This document shows, one piece after another, positions 27,405-35,549 of a stretch of 64,000 nucleotides of DNA. The first letter of the stretch is position 1, and each line of letters opens with the position of its first letter. The translations under genes were made by a program, and so were the position numbers. Below the pieces are notes generated by a model, which was not told the origin of the DNA, ran no database searches, and worked only from the letters and a program-made list of their open reading frames with translations. Origin of the DNA: Arthrobacter gandavensis (GTDB taxonomy: Bacteria; Actinomycetota; Actinomycetes; Actinomycetales; Micrococcaceae); contig NZ_JADKYW010000006.1 of the NCBI RefSeq assembly GCF_015355785.1, positions 578,936 through 642,935 on the forward strand. Reading direction: 5' to 3'.

Positions 27405-27573
27405 GAAGGGTTCCGTTTCTGTTGCGGATGTATGCGGTATGCCGGGATCAGCGCACCGGCGGAGCGGACGTCAAAACAGTCTAAGGGGAAAACGGTCCGC
27501 CGGCCGCTTAAGTTTCCCGCATAGTTTATTGTGCAGGCATTCGGCGTCGATTGCATCCCGGGGCGGGAGCCCC

Positions 27574-28653
27574 TCAGGGCGCCTGGGGGTCCGCTGTTTC
27601 GGCCCCGCCGGGCCCTGTGTAGAGCGATTCGGGGATGAGCTGCGCCGCGGCGTCGGGCATCTGCAGTCCCAGGTGTTCCCAGGCTGCGCGTGTTGCGATG
27701 CGGCCCCTGGGCGTGCGGCCAAGGAGGCCCTCGCGGACCAGATAGGGTTCAGCGACCGTCTCCACGGTCTCCGGTTCTTCGCCGACGGCGATCGCCAGGG
27801 TGGAAAGTCCCACGGGTCCCCCGCCGAACTTGGAGACCAGCGCGTGCAGCACGGCACGGTCCAACCGGTCCAGGCCTCGCTCGTCCACTTCATACATATC
27901 GAGCGCAGCTCCGGCGGAGCGGGCGTCGATCTGGTCGATTCCGTGGACCAGCGCCCAGTCACGGACCCGCCGCAGCAGGCGGTTGGCAATACGCGGCGTC
28001 CCGCGGGAGCGTCCCGCAACCTCGGCAAAACCGGCGGAGTTCACCTTCATGTCCATCAGCATGGCGGAGCGGCGGAGTACCAGTTCGAGTTCGGCGGTGG
28101 AGTAGAACTCAAGGTGGCCGGTGAAGCCGAAGCGGTCCCGGAGCGGTCCCGGCAGCAGTCCGGCACGGGTAGTCGCCCCCACCAGGGTGAAGGGCGGCAG
28201 GTCCAGCGGAATGGCCGTGGCACCGGCGCCCTTGCCCACCACAATGTCTACGCGGAAGTCTTCCATGGCCATGTAGAGCATTTCCTCGGCCGGGCGGGAC
28301 ATACGGTGGATTTCGTCCAGGAACAGCACCTCCCCCTCGGTCAGGGAGGAGAGGATGGCCGCCAGGTCGCCGGCGTGCTGGATTGCCGGGCCGGAGCTGA
28401 TCCGCAGCGGGGCGTTCATTTCAGCGGCGATGATCATGGACAGCGTGGTCTTGCCCAGGCCCGGAGGGCCGGAGAGCAGCACGTGGTCTGCGCTGCGCCC
28501 GCGCAGCCGCGACGCTTCCAGGACCAGCGAGAGCTGTTCCCGGACCCGCTTCTGGCCCACGAAGTCATCGAGGTTCTTCGGACGCAGCGCAGCTTCGATC
28601 GCTTTGTCGTCCGGATCAGGCGCCGCTGCTGTCAGCGTTTCCGGGGCAGCCAC
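27574..28653 (-). CDS. ruvB: Holliday junction branch migration DNA helicase RuvB
   Basis: 359 residues. AAA+ ATPase with Walker [14 protein letters not shown], Walker [11 protein letters not shown], sensor 1 [20 protein letters not shown], and the winged-helix C-terminus with [18 protein letters not shown]. It drives branch migration with RuvA and lies one base downstream of ruvA. The order ruvC-ruvA-ruvB is the usual one. Confidence 0.97.
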   Translation of the reverse strand: MAAPETLTAAAPDPDDKAIEAALRPKNLDDFVGQKRVREQLSLVLEASRLRGRSADHVLLSGPPGLGKTTLSMIIAAEMNAPLRISSGPAIQHAGDLAAILSSLTEGEVLFLDEIHRMSRPAEEMLYMAMEDFRVDIVVGKGAGATAIPLDLPPFTLVGATTRAGLLPGPLRDRFGFTGHLEFYSTAELELVLRRSAMLMDMKVNSAGFAEVAGRSRGTPRIANRLLRRVRDWALVHGIDQIDARSAGAALDMYEVDERGLDRLDRAVLHALVSKFGGGPVGLSTLAIAVGEEPETVETVAEPYLVREGLLGRTPRGRIATRAAWEHLGLQMPDAAAQLIPESLYTGPGGAETADPQAP

Positions 28654-28654
28654 G

Positions 28655-29284
28655 CTAGCCAGCCCGCTGCGGAGACCGGGCGCGGGCGCCGTCCTGGCCG
28701 AGGCGGCGCAGGGTCAGGCGCAGGATTTCGGCCACGTTGCCCGCCGCGGCGGCGTCGGGATGCTCTGCCGCCGTGGCTTCGACGGCGGCCGTGGCGTCCT
28801 TCTCCGACCAGCCCAGGCCCGTCATTGCGGAAAGCACCTGGTCATTCCACGCCGGAACGCCGGCCGGAGCAGCCTCGGTGCCCAGCGGCACCAGCTTGTC
28901 CGCCAGTTCGAGGACAATCCGCCGTGCTCCCTTGGGGCCGATTCCCGGAACCTTGCTGAACGCCTTGTCATCTCCGGCGGAAGCGGCGATCCGCACTGCT
29001 TCGGGTGTGTGGACTGCCAGCACGGCGAGGGCGATGCGCGGGCCGACGCCGCTGACGCCCAGCAGGGTCTCAAAGACCTCACGCTCCCCCGGCTCGGCGA
29101 ATCCAAACAGGGTCATCGAATCCTCACGGACAATAAGTGCCGTGTGCAGCAGCGCTTCGGCGCCGGTCCGCAGCGACATCAGGGTCTGCGGAGTTGCCTG
29201 CACGGCCATGCCGACGCCGTTGACGTCAAGAACGGCGGAGGCAGTGCCGACGTAGGTTACGACGCCGCGTAGGGAGGCAATCAT
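28655..29284 (-). CDS. ruvA: Holliday junction DNA helicase subunit RuvA
   Basis: 209 residues from ATG 29284 (MIASLRGVV, the canonical RuvA start; a TTG two codons earlier is less likely). OB-fold N-terminus, two helix-hairpin-helix motifs ([18 protein letters not shown] and [19 protein letters not shown]) and domain III ([18 protein letters not shown]) that contacts RuvB. A LexA-box-like sequence lies 34 nt upstream. Confidence 0.96.
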   Translation of the reverse strand: MIASLRGVVTYVGTASAVLDVNGVGMAVQATPQTLMSLRTGAEALLHTALIVREDSMTLFGFAEPGEREVFETLLGVSGVGPRIALAVLAVHTPEAVRIAASAGDDKAFSKVPGIGPKGARRIVLELADKLVPLGTEAAPAGVPAWNDQVLSAMTGLGWSEKDATAAVEATAAEHPDAAAAGNVAEILRLTLRRLGQDGARARSPQRAG

Positions 29285-29317
29285 GGGCAAACTCCGTGCT
29301 GTGATCCGGGAACAAAA

Positions 29318-29333
29318 TAGAACATATCTACGA
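29318..29333 (-). promoter_or_regulatory. Weak LexA-box-like dyad upstream of ruvA
   Basis: TAGAACATATCTACGA matches the actinobacterial SOS consensus TCGAAC-N4-GTTCGA at 9 of 12 positions and sits in the ruvC-ruvA gap. It shares GAACATAT with the much better box ahead of the dnaE2 operon. SOS control of ruvAB is known in other bacteria. Confidence 0.35.
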
Positions 29334-29368
29334 ACAGCCTACTGTCCCGGCCCGGATTTGCCGGAACT

Positions 29369-29977
29369 TCAGCGGTGCGCGCGTTTCGCCCTGGCTTCCG
29401 CTTCGGCCCACAGGCGCTGCGCCGGCGTGAGGCCGGACGCAGCCGGCCCGCCGCCTGCCGACGCCGATCCCTGGGTCGCTGCCTGTTCCGGGCCCAGCGC
29501 CCCGCGCCGCCAGGCGTGGGCAATGGCCAGTGCGAGAGCATCGGCGGCGTCGGCGGGGCGCGGCATCTCCGTAAGCCGAAGGATCTTGGTGACCATCCGG
29601 CCCACCGCTTCCTTGTTGGCCGACCCCGAACCGGTCACCGCGGCCTTGACCTCGGTGGGGGTATGCAGGGCAACCGGAATCCCGCGGCGGGCGGCGGCGG
29701 CGATGACGACGCCGGAGGCCTGGGCAGTACCCATCACGGTGCTGACATTGAGCTGGCTGAAGACCCGCTCCACGGCCAGGACATCCGGAGTGTGCGTATC
29801 AAGCCACAGCTCTATCGCCTCTGAAATGGCCAACAGCCGGGCGTCGAGGGCAGTGCCGGCCTCCGTGCCGGCAACCCCCACGGCCACCATGGTGGCGCGG
29901 CGGTTGCCTTCGACGTCGACTACGCCCAGTCCGCAGCGGGTCAGTCCCGGGTCAACGCCCAGGACCCGGAGAGGCAC
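29369..29977 (-). CDS. ruvC: Crossover junction endodeoxyribonuclease RuvC
   Basis: 202 residues from GTG 29977. Catalytic acids: [16 protein letters not shown] (Asp), [11 protein letters not shown] (Glu), and the C-terminal [14 protein letters not shown] (Asp pair). It resolves Holliday junctions. The Ala/Gly-rich C-terminal extension (~165-202) is poorly conserved. It is transcribed with yebC (7-nt gap) upstream and ruvA downstream. Confidence 0.96.
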   Translation of the reverse strand: MPLRVLGVDPGLTRCGLGVVDVEGNRRATMVAVGVAGTEAGTALDARLLAISEAIELWLDTHTPDVLAVERVFSQLNVSTVMGTAQASGVVIAAAARRGIPVALHTPTEVKAAVTGSGSANKEAVGRMVTKILRLTEMPRPADAADALALAIAHAWRRGALGPEQAATQGSASAGGGPAASGLTPAQRLWAEAEARAKRAHR

Positions 29978-29984
29978 GCGGTGC

Positions 29985-30740
29985 TCAGTCTTCTTCGAGC
30001 TGCGCGAAGACGTCCGCGGAGATGTCTGCGTTTGAGTACACGTTCTGGACGTCGTCCAGTTCTTCCAGCGCGTCCACGAGCTTCATAAACTTCCGGGCGG
30101 CGTCTGCTTCCAGGTCCACCAGCATGGAGGAAACGAACTCAACTTCGTCGGTCTCGTACTCGATGCCGGCTTCCTCGAGCGCGGCGACTACGGCACGCAG
30201 GTCCGAGGGGTCGCAGTGGATCTCGAAGTTGTCGCCGGACTCCTTGACCTCGTCGGCACCGGCGTCGAGCACTGCCATCAGCAGGTCATCCTCGGTGAGG
30301 TCCTTCCGGGGCAGGGAGATAACGCCCTTGCGGGTGAACATGTAGGAAACCGAGCCGGGGTCCGCCACCGAACCGCCGTTGCGGGTGATGGCCAGGCGGA
30401 CTTCGGATGCCGCACGGTTCTTGTTGTCCGTGAGGCATTCGATCAGCACGGCGGAGCCCTGGGGTCCGCGGGCCTCGTACATGATTTCGGTGTAGTCGAC
30501 GACTTCGCCGGTCAGGCCGGCGCCGCGCTTAATGGCGCGGTCAATGTTGTCATTGGGAACAGAGGTCTTCTTGGCCTTCTGCACGGCGAGCTCAAGCCCG
30601 GGGTTGCCGGCCATGTCCGCACCGCCGGCGCGCGCCGCGACTTCGATGTTCTTGATCAGCTTGGCAAAGGACTTGGCGCGCTTGGCATCAATTGCGGCCT
30701 TCTTGTGCTTGGTGGTTGCCCATTTCGAGTGGCCCGACAT
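29985..30740 (-). CDS. YebC/PmpR-family protein
   Basis: 251 residues, full length. [20 protein letters not shown] and [20 protein letters not shown] are the diagnostic N-terminus, and [20 protein letters not shown] with [19 protein letters not shown]-like C-terminal segments complete the three-domain fold. Members act as transcription regulators or, in recent work, as ribosome-associated factors easing proline stretches. It sits 3 nt downstream of pdxT. Confidence 0.94.
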   Translation of the reverse strand: MSGHSKWATTKHKKAAIDAKRAKSFAKLIKNIEVAARAGGADMAGNPGLELAVQKAKKTSVPNDNIDRAIKRGAGLTGEVVDYTEIMYEARGPQGSAVLIECLTDNKNRAASEVRLAITRNGGSVADPGSVSYMFTRKGVISLPRKDLTEDDLLMAVLDAGADEVKESGDNFEIHCDPSDLRAVVAALEEAGIEYETDEVEFVSSMLVDLEADAARKFMKLVDALEELDDVQNVYSNADISADVFAQLEED

Positions 30741-30743
30741 GCT

Positions 30744-31451
30744 TTACGCGTCTCCTCTGATCATCTGGATAAATAGTTCGTGGATACGGCGCTCCCCCGT
30801 TACTTCCGGATGGAACGAGGTGGCCAGCAGTTTTCCCGAACGCACTGCGACAATTCTAGCGACTGAATCAGCCGCGGCACTTTCAGCGCCCGCTGCGGCG
30901 TCTTCGGCCGGGACCTGCGCGAGGACCTGCACGGAGGAGCCTACCTTCTCCACCCACGGTGCCCGGATAAAGACGGCGTGCACATTTCCTGCCGTCACCG
31001 CAGGGTCCTGGCTGGGCAGGGACTGCAGCCCGGCAAACGGGAGGCTGATTTCAAATGACTCACGCTGCCGGCCAAAAGCGTTGCGGCGCACCACTATGTC
31101 CAGGCCGCCGAGGGTCTGCTGGGGCTCGCCGGCGGCATCCAATGCCGGGTCGGTGATCCGTTCCGCCAGCAGGATCATGCCGGCGCAGGAGCCGTAGACC
31201 GGAAAGCCCGCAGCGATTCTGGCCCGCAGCGGTTCGGCGATTCCGTAAAGGCGCATCAGCTTGTCGATGGTGGTGGACTCCCCGCCGGGAAGCACCAGCC
31301 CGTCCAGTGCGTCCAGCTCGGATGCGCGGCGGACCAGCGTTGTGCGTGCTCCCGCGGCTTCAAGTGCGTGGACGTGCTCGCGGACTCCGCCCTGAAGGGC
31401 CAGCACTCCAACCAGCGGTGATGCGGCGTCCCGCGGGGTGATTTCAGTCAT
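30744..31451 (-). CDS. pdxT: Pyridoxal 5'-phosphate synthase glutaminase subunit PdxT
   Basis: 235 residues. Class I glutaminase: [36 protein letters not shown], nucleophile Cys in [15 protein letters not shown], and the His/Glu pair in SFHPEVTGE. It feeds ammonia to PdxS for de novo PLP synthesis. Its partner pdxS lies 8 kb away (39714-40625), beyond a block of unrelated genes. A ~20-residue poorly conserved insert (~180-200) is Ala-rich. Confidence 0.95.
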   Translation of the reverse strand: MTEITPRDAASPLVGVLALQGGVREHVHALEAAGARTTLVRRASELDALDGLVLPGGESTTIDKLMRLYGIAEPLRARIAAGFPVYGSCAGMILLAERITDPALDAAGEPQQTLGGLDIVVRRNAFGRQRESFEISLPFAGLQSLPSQDPAVTAGNVHAVFIRAPWVEKVGSSVQVLAQVPAEDAAAGAESAAADSVARIVAVRSGKLLATSFHPEVTGERRIHELFIQMIRGDA

Positions 31452-31517
31452 TGGATCATTCTAGGTTGCCCGCGGCTTCCCGGACCGGTTCGTGACGGTG
31501 GGATATATTCGGTATCC

Positions 31518-32786
31518 ATGAGTTCTTTCTCCATTCTGGTCGGCAAACTGGTCCGCGGCGCCTCGCGGCTGCGTGGCGGAGGGTCTGCCCTCCCCGGCCT
31601 CGTGGTGGAGAAGATCGACCCGGATTTCATCCGCCGGACGCTCTCCACGCTGCCCCTTGGCGTCGCCGTCGTTTCCGGTACCAACGGCAAGACCACCACC
31701 ACCAAGATGGTTGTGGAGCTGCTGGAGGGCCAGGGCCTGAAAGTCTTCACCAACCGGACCGGCAGCAACTTCACCCGCGGCGTGGCCGCAGCGCTGCTTG
31801 GCGAAGTGGACCTCCGCGGCCGCCTGGACGCGGACATCGCCGTCCTGGAGCTGGACGAGGCGCACGCGGTGCACTTCGTGAAGCTCATCCAGCCGCGCTA
31901 CGCGCTGCTGCTGAACGTCCTGCGGGACCAGCTGGACCGCTTCGGGGAGATCGACAAGACCACCCGGCTGCTGGAGCAGATCGCCAGGACCACCACCGAC
32001 ACCGTGGTCCTGAACCGCGAGGATCCGCGCGTGGCGTCAATCGCCGCATCCCTGTCCGGCCCGAAGGTCGCCTACTTTGGCCTGGACGCCTCGCTGCGCA
32101 GCACCTTCCCGAACGACGACGAGATGCGCGGCTCACGCTCCGAAGCGATCGCCGCTGCCCAGCCCGCCGACGTCGTCCTGACCCGGGTCGCCGAAACGGA
32201 GGCTGACTTCCTGGTTGACGGCACACCCACCACCACGGGGCTGAAGCTCCGCGGCGTCTACAACATCTTCAACGCGGCCGCCGCGCTGACCTTTGCCCGG
32301 CAGATCCTGGGCGCCAAGGCGAACCGGACGGCGCTGTTCGAGTCGCTGTCCAACGTTGAACCGGCCTTCGGCCGCGGCGAATCCTTGACCGTGAACGGCG
32401 CACCGCTGGAACTGGTGCTGGTGAAGAACCCCTCCGGGTTCCGCCTGGGCCTGAAGTCCTTCGCGGCACACGGTTACGCAACCATGATCGCCATCAATGA
32501 CAACTACGCCGACGGCCGGGACATGTCCTGGCTCTGGGACGTGGACTTCGAAACGCTCTCCGGCGGCGTGGACATGGTCACCGGTGTGCGCGCCTATGAC
32601 ATGGCCCTGCGCCTGAAGTACGACGACGTTCCAGTGCGCGACGTCCTTCCGGACATCCCCGACGCGCTGGCAAAGTTCATTGCCGGTTCCGGCACGCAGC
32701 CGATGCGTATTTTCTGCACCTACACCGCCATGCTTGCCGTGCGGCGCGAACTCTCCAAGATCACGAAGGTTGAGGTGGTCTCATGA
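31518..32786 (+). CDS. murT: Lipid II isoglutaminyl synthase, Mur-ligase-like subunit MurT (no zinc ribbon)
   Basis: 422 residues. Mur-ligase ATP site VVSGTNGKTTTTKMVVELLE, VLELDEAHAVHFVKLIQPRY, NVLRDQLDRFGEIDKT, and the C-terminal DUF1727 domain with LVKNPSGFRLGLKSF and AINDNYADGRDMSWLWDVDF. With GatD it amidates the D-Glu of lipid II at the cytoplasmic membrane face. Most described MurT proteins carry a four-cysteine zinc ribbon in the middle domain; here the corresponding stretch (~185-230) has no cysteine. It overlaps gatD by 4 nt. Confidence 0.92.
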   Translation: MSSFSILVGKLVRGASRLRGGGSALPGLVVEKIDPDFIRRTLSTLPLGVAVVSGTNGKTTTTKMVVELLEGQGLKVFTNRTGSNFTRGVAAALLGEVDLRGRLDADIAVLELDEAHAVHFVKLIQPRYALLLNVLRDQLDRFGEIDKTTRLLEQIARTTTDTVVLNREDPRVASIAASLSGPKVAYFGLDASLRSTFPNDDEMRGSRSEAIAAAQPADVVLTRVAETEADFLVDGTPTTTGLKLRGVYNIFNAAAALTFARQILGAKANRTALFESLSNVEPAFGRGESLTVNGAPLELVLVKNPSGFRLGLKSFAAHGYATMIAINDNYADGRDMSWLWDVDFETLSGGVDMVTGVRAYDMALRLKYDDVPVRDVLPDIPDALAKFIAGSGTQPMRIFCTYTAMLAVRRELSKITKVEVVS

Positions 32787-33523
32787 GCCGGGACATCCAC
32801 ATTGTCCAGCTGTACCCCCGGGACATGAACATCTACGGCGACTGGGGCAACGTCCTGGTGCTCAAGCAGCGCCTGAAGTGGCAGGGCTACAACCCCGTGG
32901 TCACCGAATACAACCCGGGGGACGAGTTCCCTTCCGACGCGGACCTGATTGTGGGCGGAGGCGGGCAGGACAGCGGCCAGGTGGTGATCCAGCAGGACCT
33001 GCAGGCCCTGGCGCCTTCGCTGCGCGCCATGGCGGACGACGGCCTGCCTATGCTGGTCATCTGCGGGCTCTACCAGCTCTTTGGCCGGTTCTTCAAAACG
33101 CACGACGGCGTCCTCATCCCCGGCATCGGCGTCCTGGACATTGAGACCCACGGCGGACCGGACCGGCTGATCGGCAATGTGCTCTCCGTCAGCGAAGAGT
33201 TCGGCGAGATCCACGGCTACGAGAACCACAGCGGCCAGACCTTCCTCGGTCCGGACGCGAAGCCCCTGGCGCTGGTGCGCAAGGGTGAGGGCAACAATTC
33301 CAAGGACGACACCGAGGGCGCACGGTACAAGAACGTGCTGGCCAGCTACCTGCACGGTTCCCTGCTTCCCAAGAACCCGGCCATTGCGGACTTCCTGATC
33401 GAACAGGCTGTCACGCGGCGCTATGGTTCCTTCGTCCCGGTTCCCGCGGCCGACGCGGACCTTGCCGAGCTTGCCCGCCTCTCCGAGCTGGCCCGCTCCC
33501 ACGCGGCCAACCGTCCCCGGTAG
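32783..33523 (+). CDS. gatD: Lipid II isoglutaminyl synthase, glutaminase subunit GatD
   Basis: 246 residues, start overlapping the murT stop (ATGA). Cobyric-acid-synthase-type glutaminase fold: IVQLYPRDMNIYGDWGNVLV, LIVGGGGQDSGQVVIQQDL, nucleophile Cys in PMLVICGLYQLFGRFF, IHGYENHSGQT, and catalytic His in SYLHGSLLPKNP. It supplies ammonia to MurT for D-isoglutamine formation in peptidoglycan. A long repeat tract begins ~120 nt downstream. Confidence 0.94.
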   Translation: MSRDIHIVQLYPRDMNIYGDWGNVLVLKQRLKWQGYNPVVTEYNPGDEFPSDADLIVGGGGQDSGQVVIQQDLQALAPSLRAMADDGLPMLVICGLYQLFGRFFKTHDGVLIPGIGVLDIETHGGPDRLIGNVLSVSEEFGEIHGYENHSGQTFLGPDAKPLALVRKGEGNNSKDDTEGARYKNVLASYLHGSLLPKNPAIADFLIEQAVTRRYGSFVPVPAADADLAELARLSELARSHAANRPR

Positions 33524-33610
33524 TTCGTCGCGGGTTTCCCGCCGGCGCTGCCCGCTTCGCCGCAGCTGGGACTTGGGCGCGCGGAATCCCGTGCCGTGCC
33601 CGGTCAGCTG

Positions 33611-34400
33611 CCCGCAATTCCCAGCCGCACCCACCCGCTCCCCGCAATTCCCAGCCGCCGTTAGCCGTGTGCCAGACGTGTCCTCATCCGGCGCAGTCCG
33701 ACCCGACCACTGGGAATCCGGGGAAAGTCTGTATCCGGATTCCCAGCCGTCGTTACCCCTGTGCCGGATGTGACCCCGCCCGGCGCGCCGATCACGAGCA
33801 CAGGGAACCCGGGGAAAGCCTGTATCCGGATTCCCAGCCGCCTTTACCCCCGTGCCTGGTGTGGCCCTGCCAGCGCACTTCGTCCCGAGCAAGGGGAACC
33901 CCGGAATTTACTTACCGCGTCTGTGCCCTTCGGCGCTCGGATTCCCAGCCGCCGTTAGCCGTGTGCCAGGTGTGACCCCACCAGGCACATTTCCTACCGA
34001 GCACAGGGAACCCGGGGAAGTCTGTATCCGGATTCCCAGCCGCCGTTACCCCTGTGCCTCGTGTGACCCCATCCGGCGCACCGATCACGAGCACTGGGAA
34101 CCCCGGAATGTACATCTCGGGCCTGCGTGCCTCGGCGTCCGGATTCCCAGCCGCCGTTACCCCTGAGCAAGATGTGACCCCACCCGGCGCACTTCGCCCC
34201 GACCACTGGGAATCCGGGGAAAGCCTGTATCCGGATTCCCTGCCGCCGTCAGCCGTGTGCCTCGTGTGACCCAATCCGGCGCACCGATCACGAGCACAGG
34301 GAACCCGGGGAAAGCCTGTACCCGGATTCCCAGCCGCCGTCACCTCCGTGCCGGATGTGACCCCACCCGGCACACCCGCCACCAGTACTGGGATTCTGCG
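33611..34400 (+). repeat. Eight-unit 91/111-bp tandem repeat array with internal hairpins
   Basis: Units begin with ATTCCCAG (or close variant) at 33647, 33739, 33830, 33941, 34032, 34143, 34235 and 34326; spacings are 92, 91, 111, 91, 111, 92 and 91 bp. The two 111-bp units replace the GGAAAG-CTGTAT linker with a longer insert. Two short half-copies precede the array (33611, 33641). Junctions can fold: CTGGGAATCCGG (33710-33721) pairs perfectly with CCGGATTCCCAG (33735-33746), and other junctions carry the same hairpin with 1-2 mismatches. Each unit also has a conserved GTGTGACCCCA box. Open frames through it look like shadows; no spacer/repeat logic of a CRISPR is present. Confidence 0.85.
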
Positions 34401-34434
34401 CACATGGAACCGCAAGGTGAACCCTGCCGACCGA

Positions 34435-34520
34435 CGGACGGGCCGGGTTAGGCGGCTTTAATACTCCAAAGCGAGCCCTGCGAGCGAAGGAGTTTCGTTG
34501 CCGCCGTTCCGGCCCGCCCG
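34435..34520 (+). repeat. 86-bp nested-palindrome element, copy 1
   Basis: Nearly identical (84/86) to 35370-35455 in direct orientation, the two copies flanking the RibD-type gene. It has nested inverted repeats: GGGCCGG/CCGGCCC outside, GGCGGC/GCCGCC inside that, and ACTCC/GGAGT innermost around GCGAGCCCTGCGAGC. This is REP/BIME-like architecture. No coding capacity. Confidence 0.8.
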
Positions 34521-34552
34521 GCGGACGGACAACCCATAGGGCCAACGGACAG

Positions 34553-35095
34553 CTACCGAACAACCCGGTACCGCAGATGCACCCCGTCCCCGAACGCGGC
34601 CTCCTCAATCAGTTCCAGGTTCACCCTTTGGCCCAGCCCGCCGAACAGGGAAATCCCCTTTCCCAGAAGAATCGGCACCACGTGCAGCTGAATCTCGTCC
34701 ACTACTCCCAGCTGCAGGCACTGGCGGGAGATCCGGCCTCCGAGCAGGCTCACGGTCTTGTCCCCGGCCCTGGCCTTGGCGGTTTCGACGGCCCCGGCAA
34801 TGTCATCGACTACGAAGGTATAGGTCACGCCGTCCTTCACCACGGGCTCTGCTGCGGAATGCGTCATGAGGTAGACGGGCACTCCGGGCAGGCCGCCGTA
34901 CGGCTCCTCCCCGTCCTCAACGGTACGGGCCCGATTGGCACCGCCGACGACGGCACCCACCTCACCGACCACACGGTTCACCAGAGCGGTGTCCTCCTCC
35001 GTGGCCGCGACGTCGAACATCCAGTCAACACCGCCTTCCGGATCTGCCATATATCCGTCCAGTGTCACCGTTGCATGTATCAGAACCTTGGCCAT
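34553..35095 (-). CDS. RibD C-terminal/dihydrofolate-reductase-like protein
   Basis: 180 residues from ATG 35095; a longer frame to 35134 lacks support. MAKVLIHATVTLDGYMADPE, a GGVDWMF segment, VSLLGGRISRQCLQLGVVDE and IQLHVVPILLGKGISLFGGL are typical of the RibD_C-type NADPH reductases common in actinobacteria as stand-alone genes. It probably reduces a pterin- or pyrimidine-like substrate, not proven. The gene is bracketed by the two 86-bp repeat copies, which suggests it moved or was captured with them. Confidence 0.85.
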   Translation of the reverse strand: MAKVLIHATVTLDGYMADPEGGVDWMFDVAATEEDTALVNRVVGEVGAVVGGANRARTVEDGEEPYGGLPGVPVYLMTHSAAEPVVKDGVTYTFVVDDIAGAVETAKARAGDKTVSLLGGRISRQCLQLGVVDEIQLHVVPILLGKGISLFGGLGQRVNLELIEEAAFGDGVHLRYRVVR

Positions 35096-35234
35096 CGCAA
35101 ACTCCCTGAACAATGCCGGACCACCGGCGGACACCGGTTTGGTGGCCGTTTTACAGCCCGGCCAGGCTCAGCGTCCAGCCCTTAGGCGACCGCGCCTGAC
35201 ACGAGTGAGCAATGAGGCATCGCCCGGCCCCGCC

Positions 35235-35386
35235 GGACGGGCCGGGTTAGGCGCCCGGCCCCGGCGGACGGGCCGGGTTAGCCGGACGGGCACGGCCCCG
35301 GCGGACGGGCCGGGTTAGGCGCCCGGCCCCGGCGGACGGGCCGGGTTAGCCGGACGGGCACGGCCCCGGCGGACGGGCCGGGTTAG
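35235..35386 (+). repeat. Alternating 31/37-bp tandem repeat
   Basis: GGACGGGCCGGGTTAG recurs at 35235, 35266, 35303, 35334 and 35371 (spacings 31, 37, 31, 37), that is, two exact-looking 68-bp higher-order units plus a terminal copy. The last copy is the left arm of 86-bp element copy 2, so the array looks like an expansion of that arm. Confidence 0.85.
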
Positions 35387-35455
35387 GCGGCTTTAATACT
35401 CCGCAGCGAGCCCTGCGAGCGAAGGAGTTTCGTTGCCGCCGTTCCGGCCCGCCCG
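35370..35455 (+). repeat. 86-bp nested-palindrome element, copy 2
   Basis: Direct copy of 34435-34520 differing at two adjacent bases (CTCCGC versus CTCCAA before AGCGAG). Both of its arms are amplified in the flanking DNA (31/37-bp array to the left, 28-bp array to the right). Confidence 0.8.
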
Positions 35456-35514
35456 CCGGCGGCATCCAGCACCGGCCCGCCCGCCGATGGCATCCAGCAC
35501 CGGCCCGCCCGCCG
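35444..35514 (+). repeat. 28-bp tandem repeat
   Basis: CCGGCCCGCCCGCCG occurs at 35444, 35472 and 35500, with GGCATCCAGCA completing the 28-bp unit. It begins with the right arm of 86-bp element copy 2. Confidence 0.8.
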
Positions 35515-35549
35515 GCGGCCAGCGAAGAGGGCCCCTACAGGACAAGGAC

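Larger units (their letters stand above)
35096..35549. other. Gene-free, repeat-rich stretch upstream of the RibD-type gene
   Basis: No gene is supported here. It contains the 31/37-bp tandem repeats (35235-35386), 86-bp element copy 2 (35370-35455) and the 28-bp tandem repeats (35444-35514), and it separates the divergent ends of the RibD-type and CapA genes. Any promoter for the RibD-type gene must lie in 35096-35230. Confidence 0.6.

Noticed and set aside
27376-28959. 527-codon plus-strand open frame over ruvB
   Set aside because: Antisense to ruvB and part of ruvA, which have complete catalytic motifs.
33611-34400. CRISPR array
   Set aside because: Unit length is ~91-111 bp and the whole unit is repeated; there are no short identical repeats alternating with unique ~30-bp spacers and no cas genes nearby.
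34435-34520. tRNA or other standard RNA gene in the 86-bp element
   Set aside because: The nested stems do not form a cloverleaf and there is no T-loop or anticodon arm pattern.
34435-35455. Insertion sequence
   Set aside because: No transposase or IS-end inverted repeats; the only gene between the copies is a RibD-type reductase. A passive cassette is possible and is reported as a finding.
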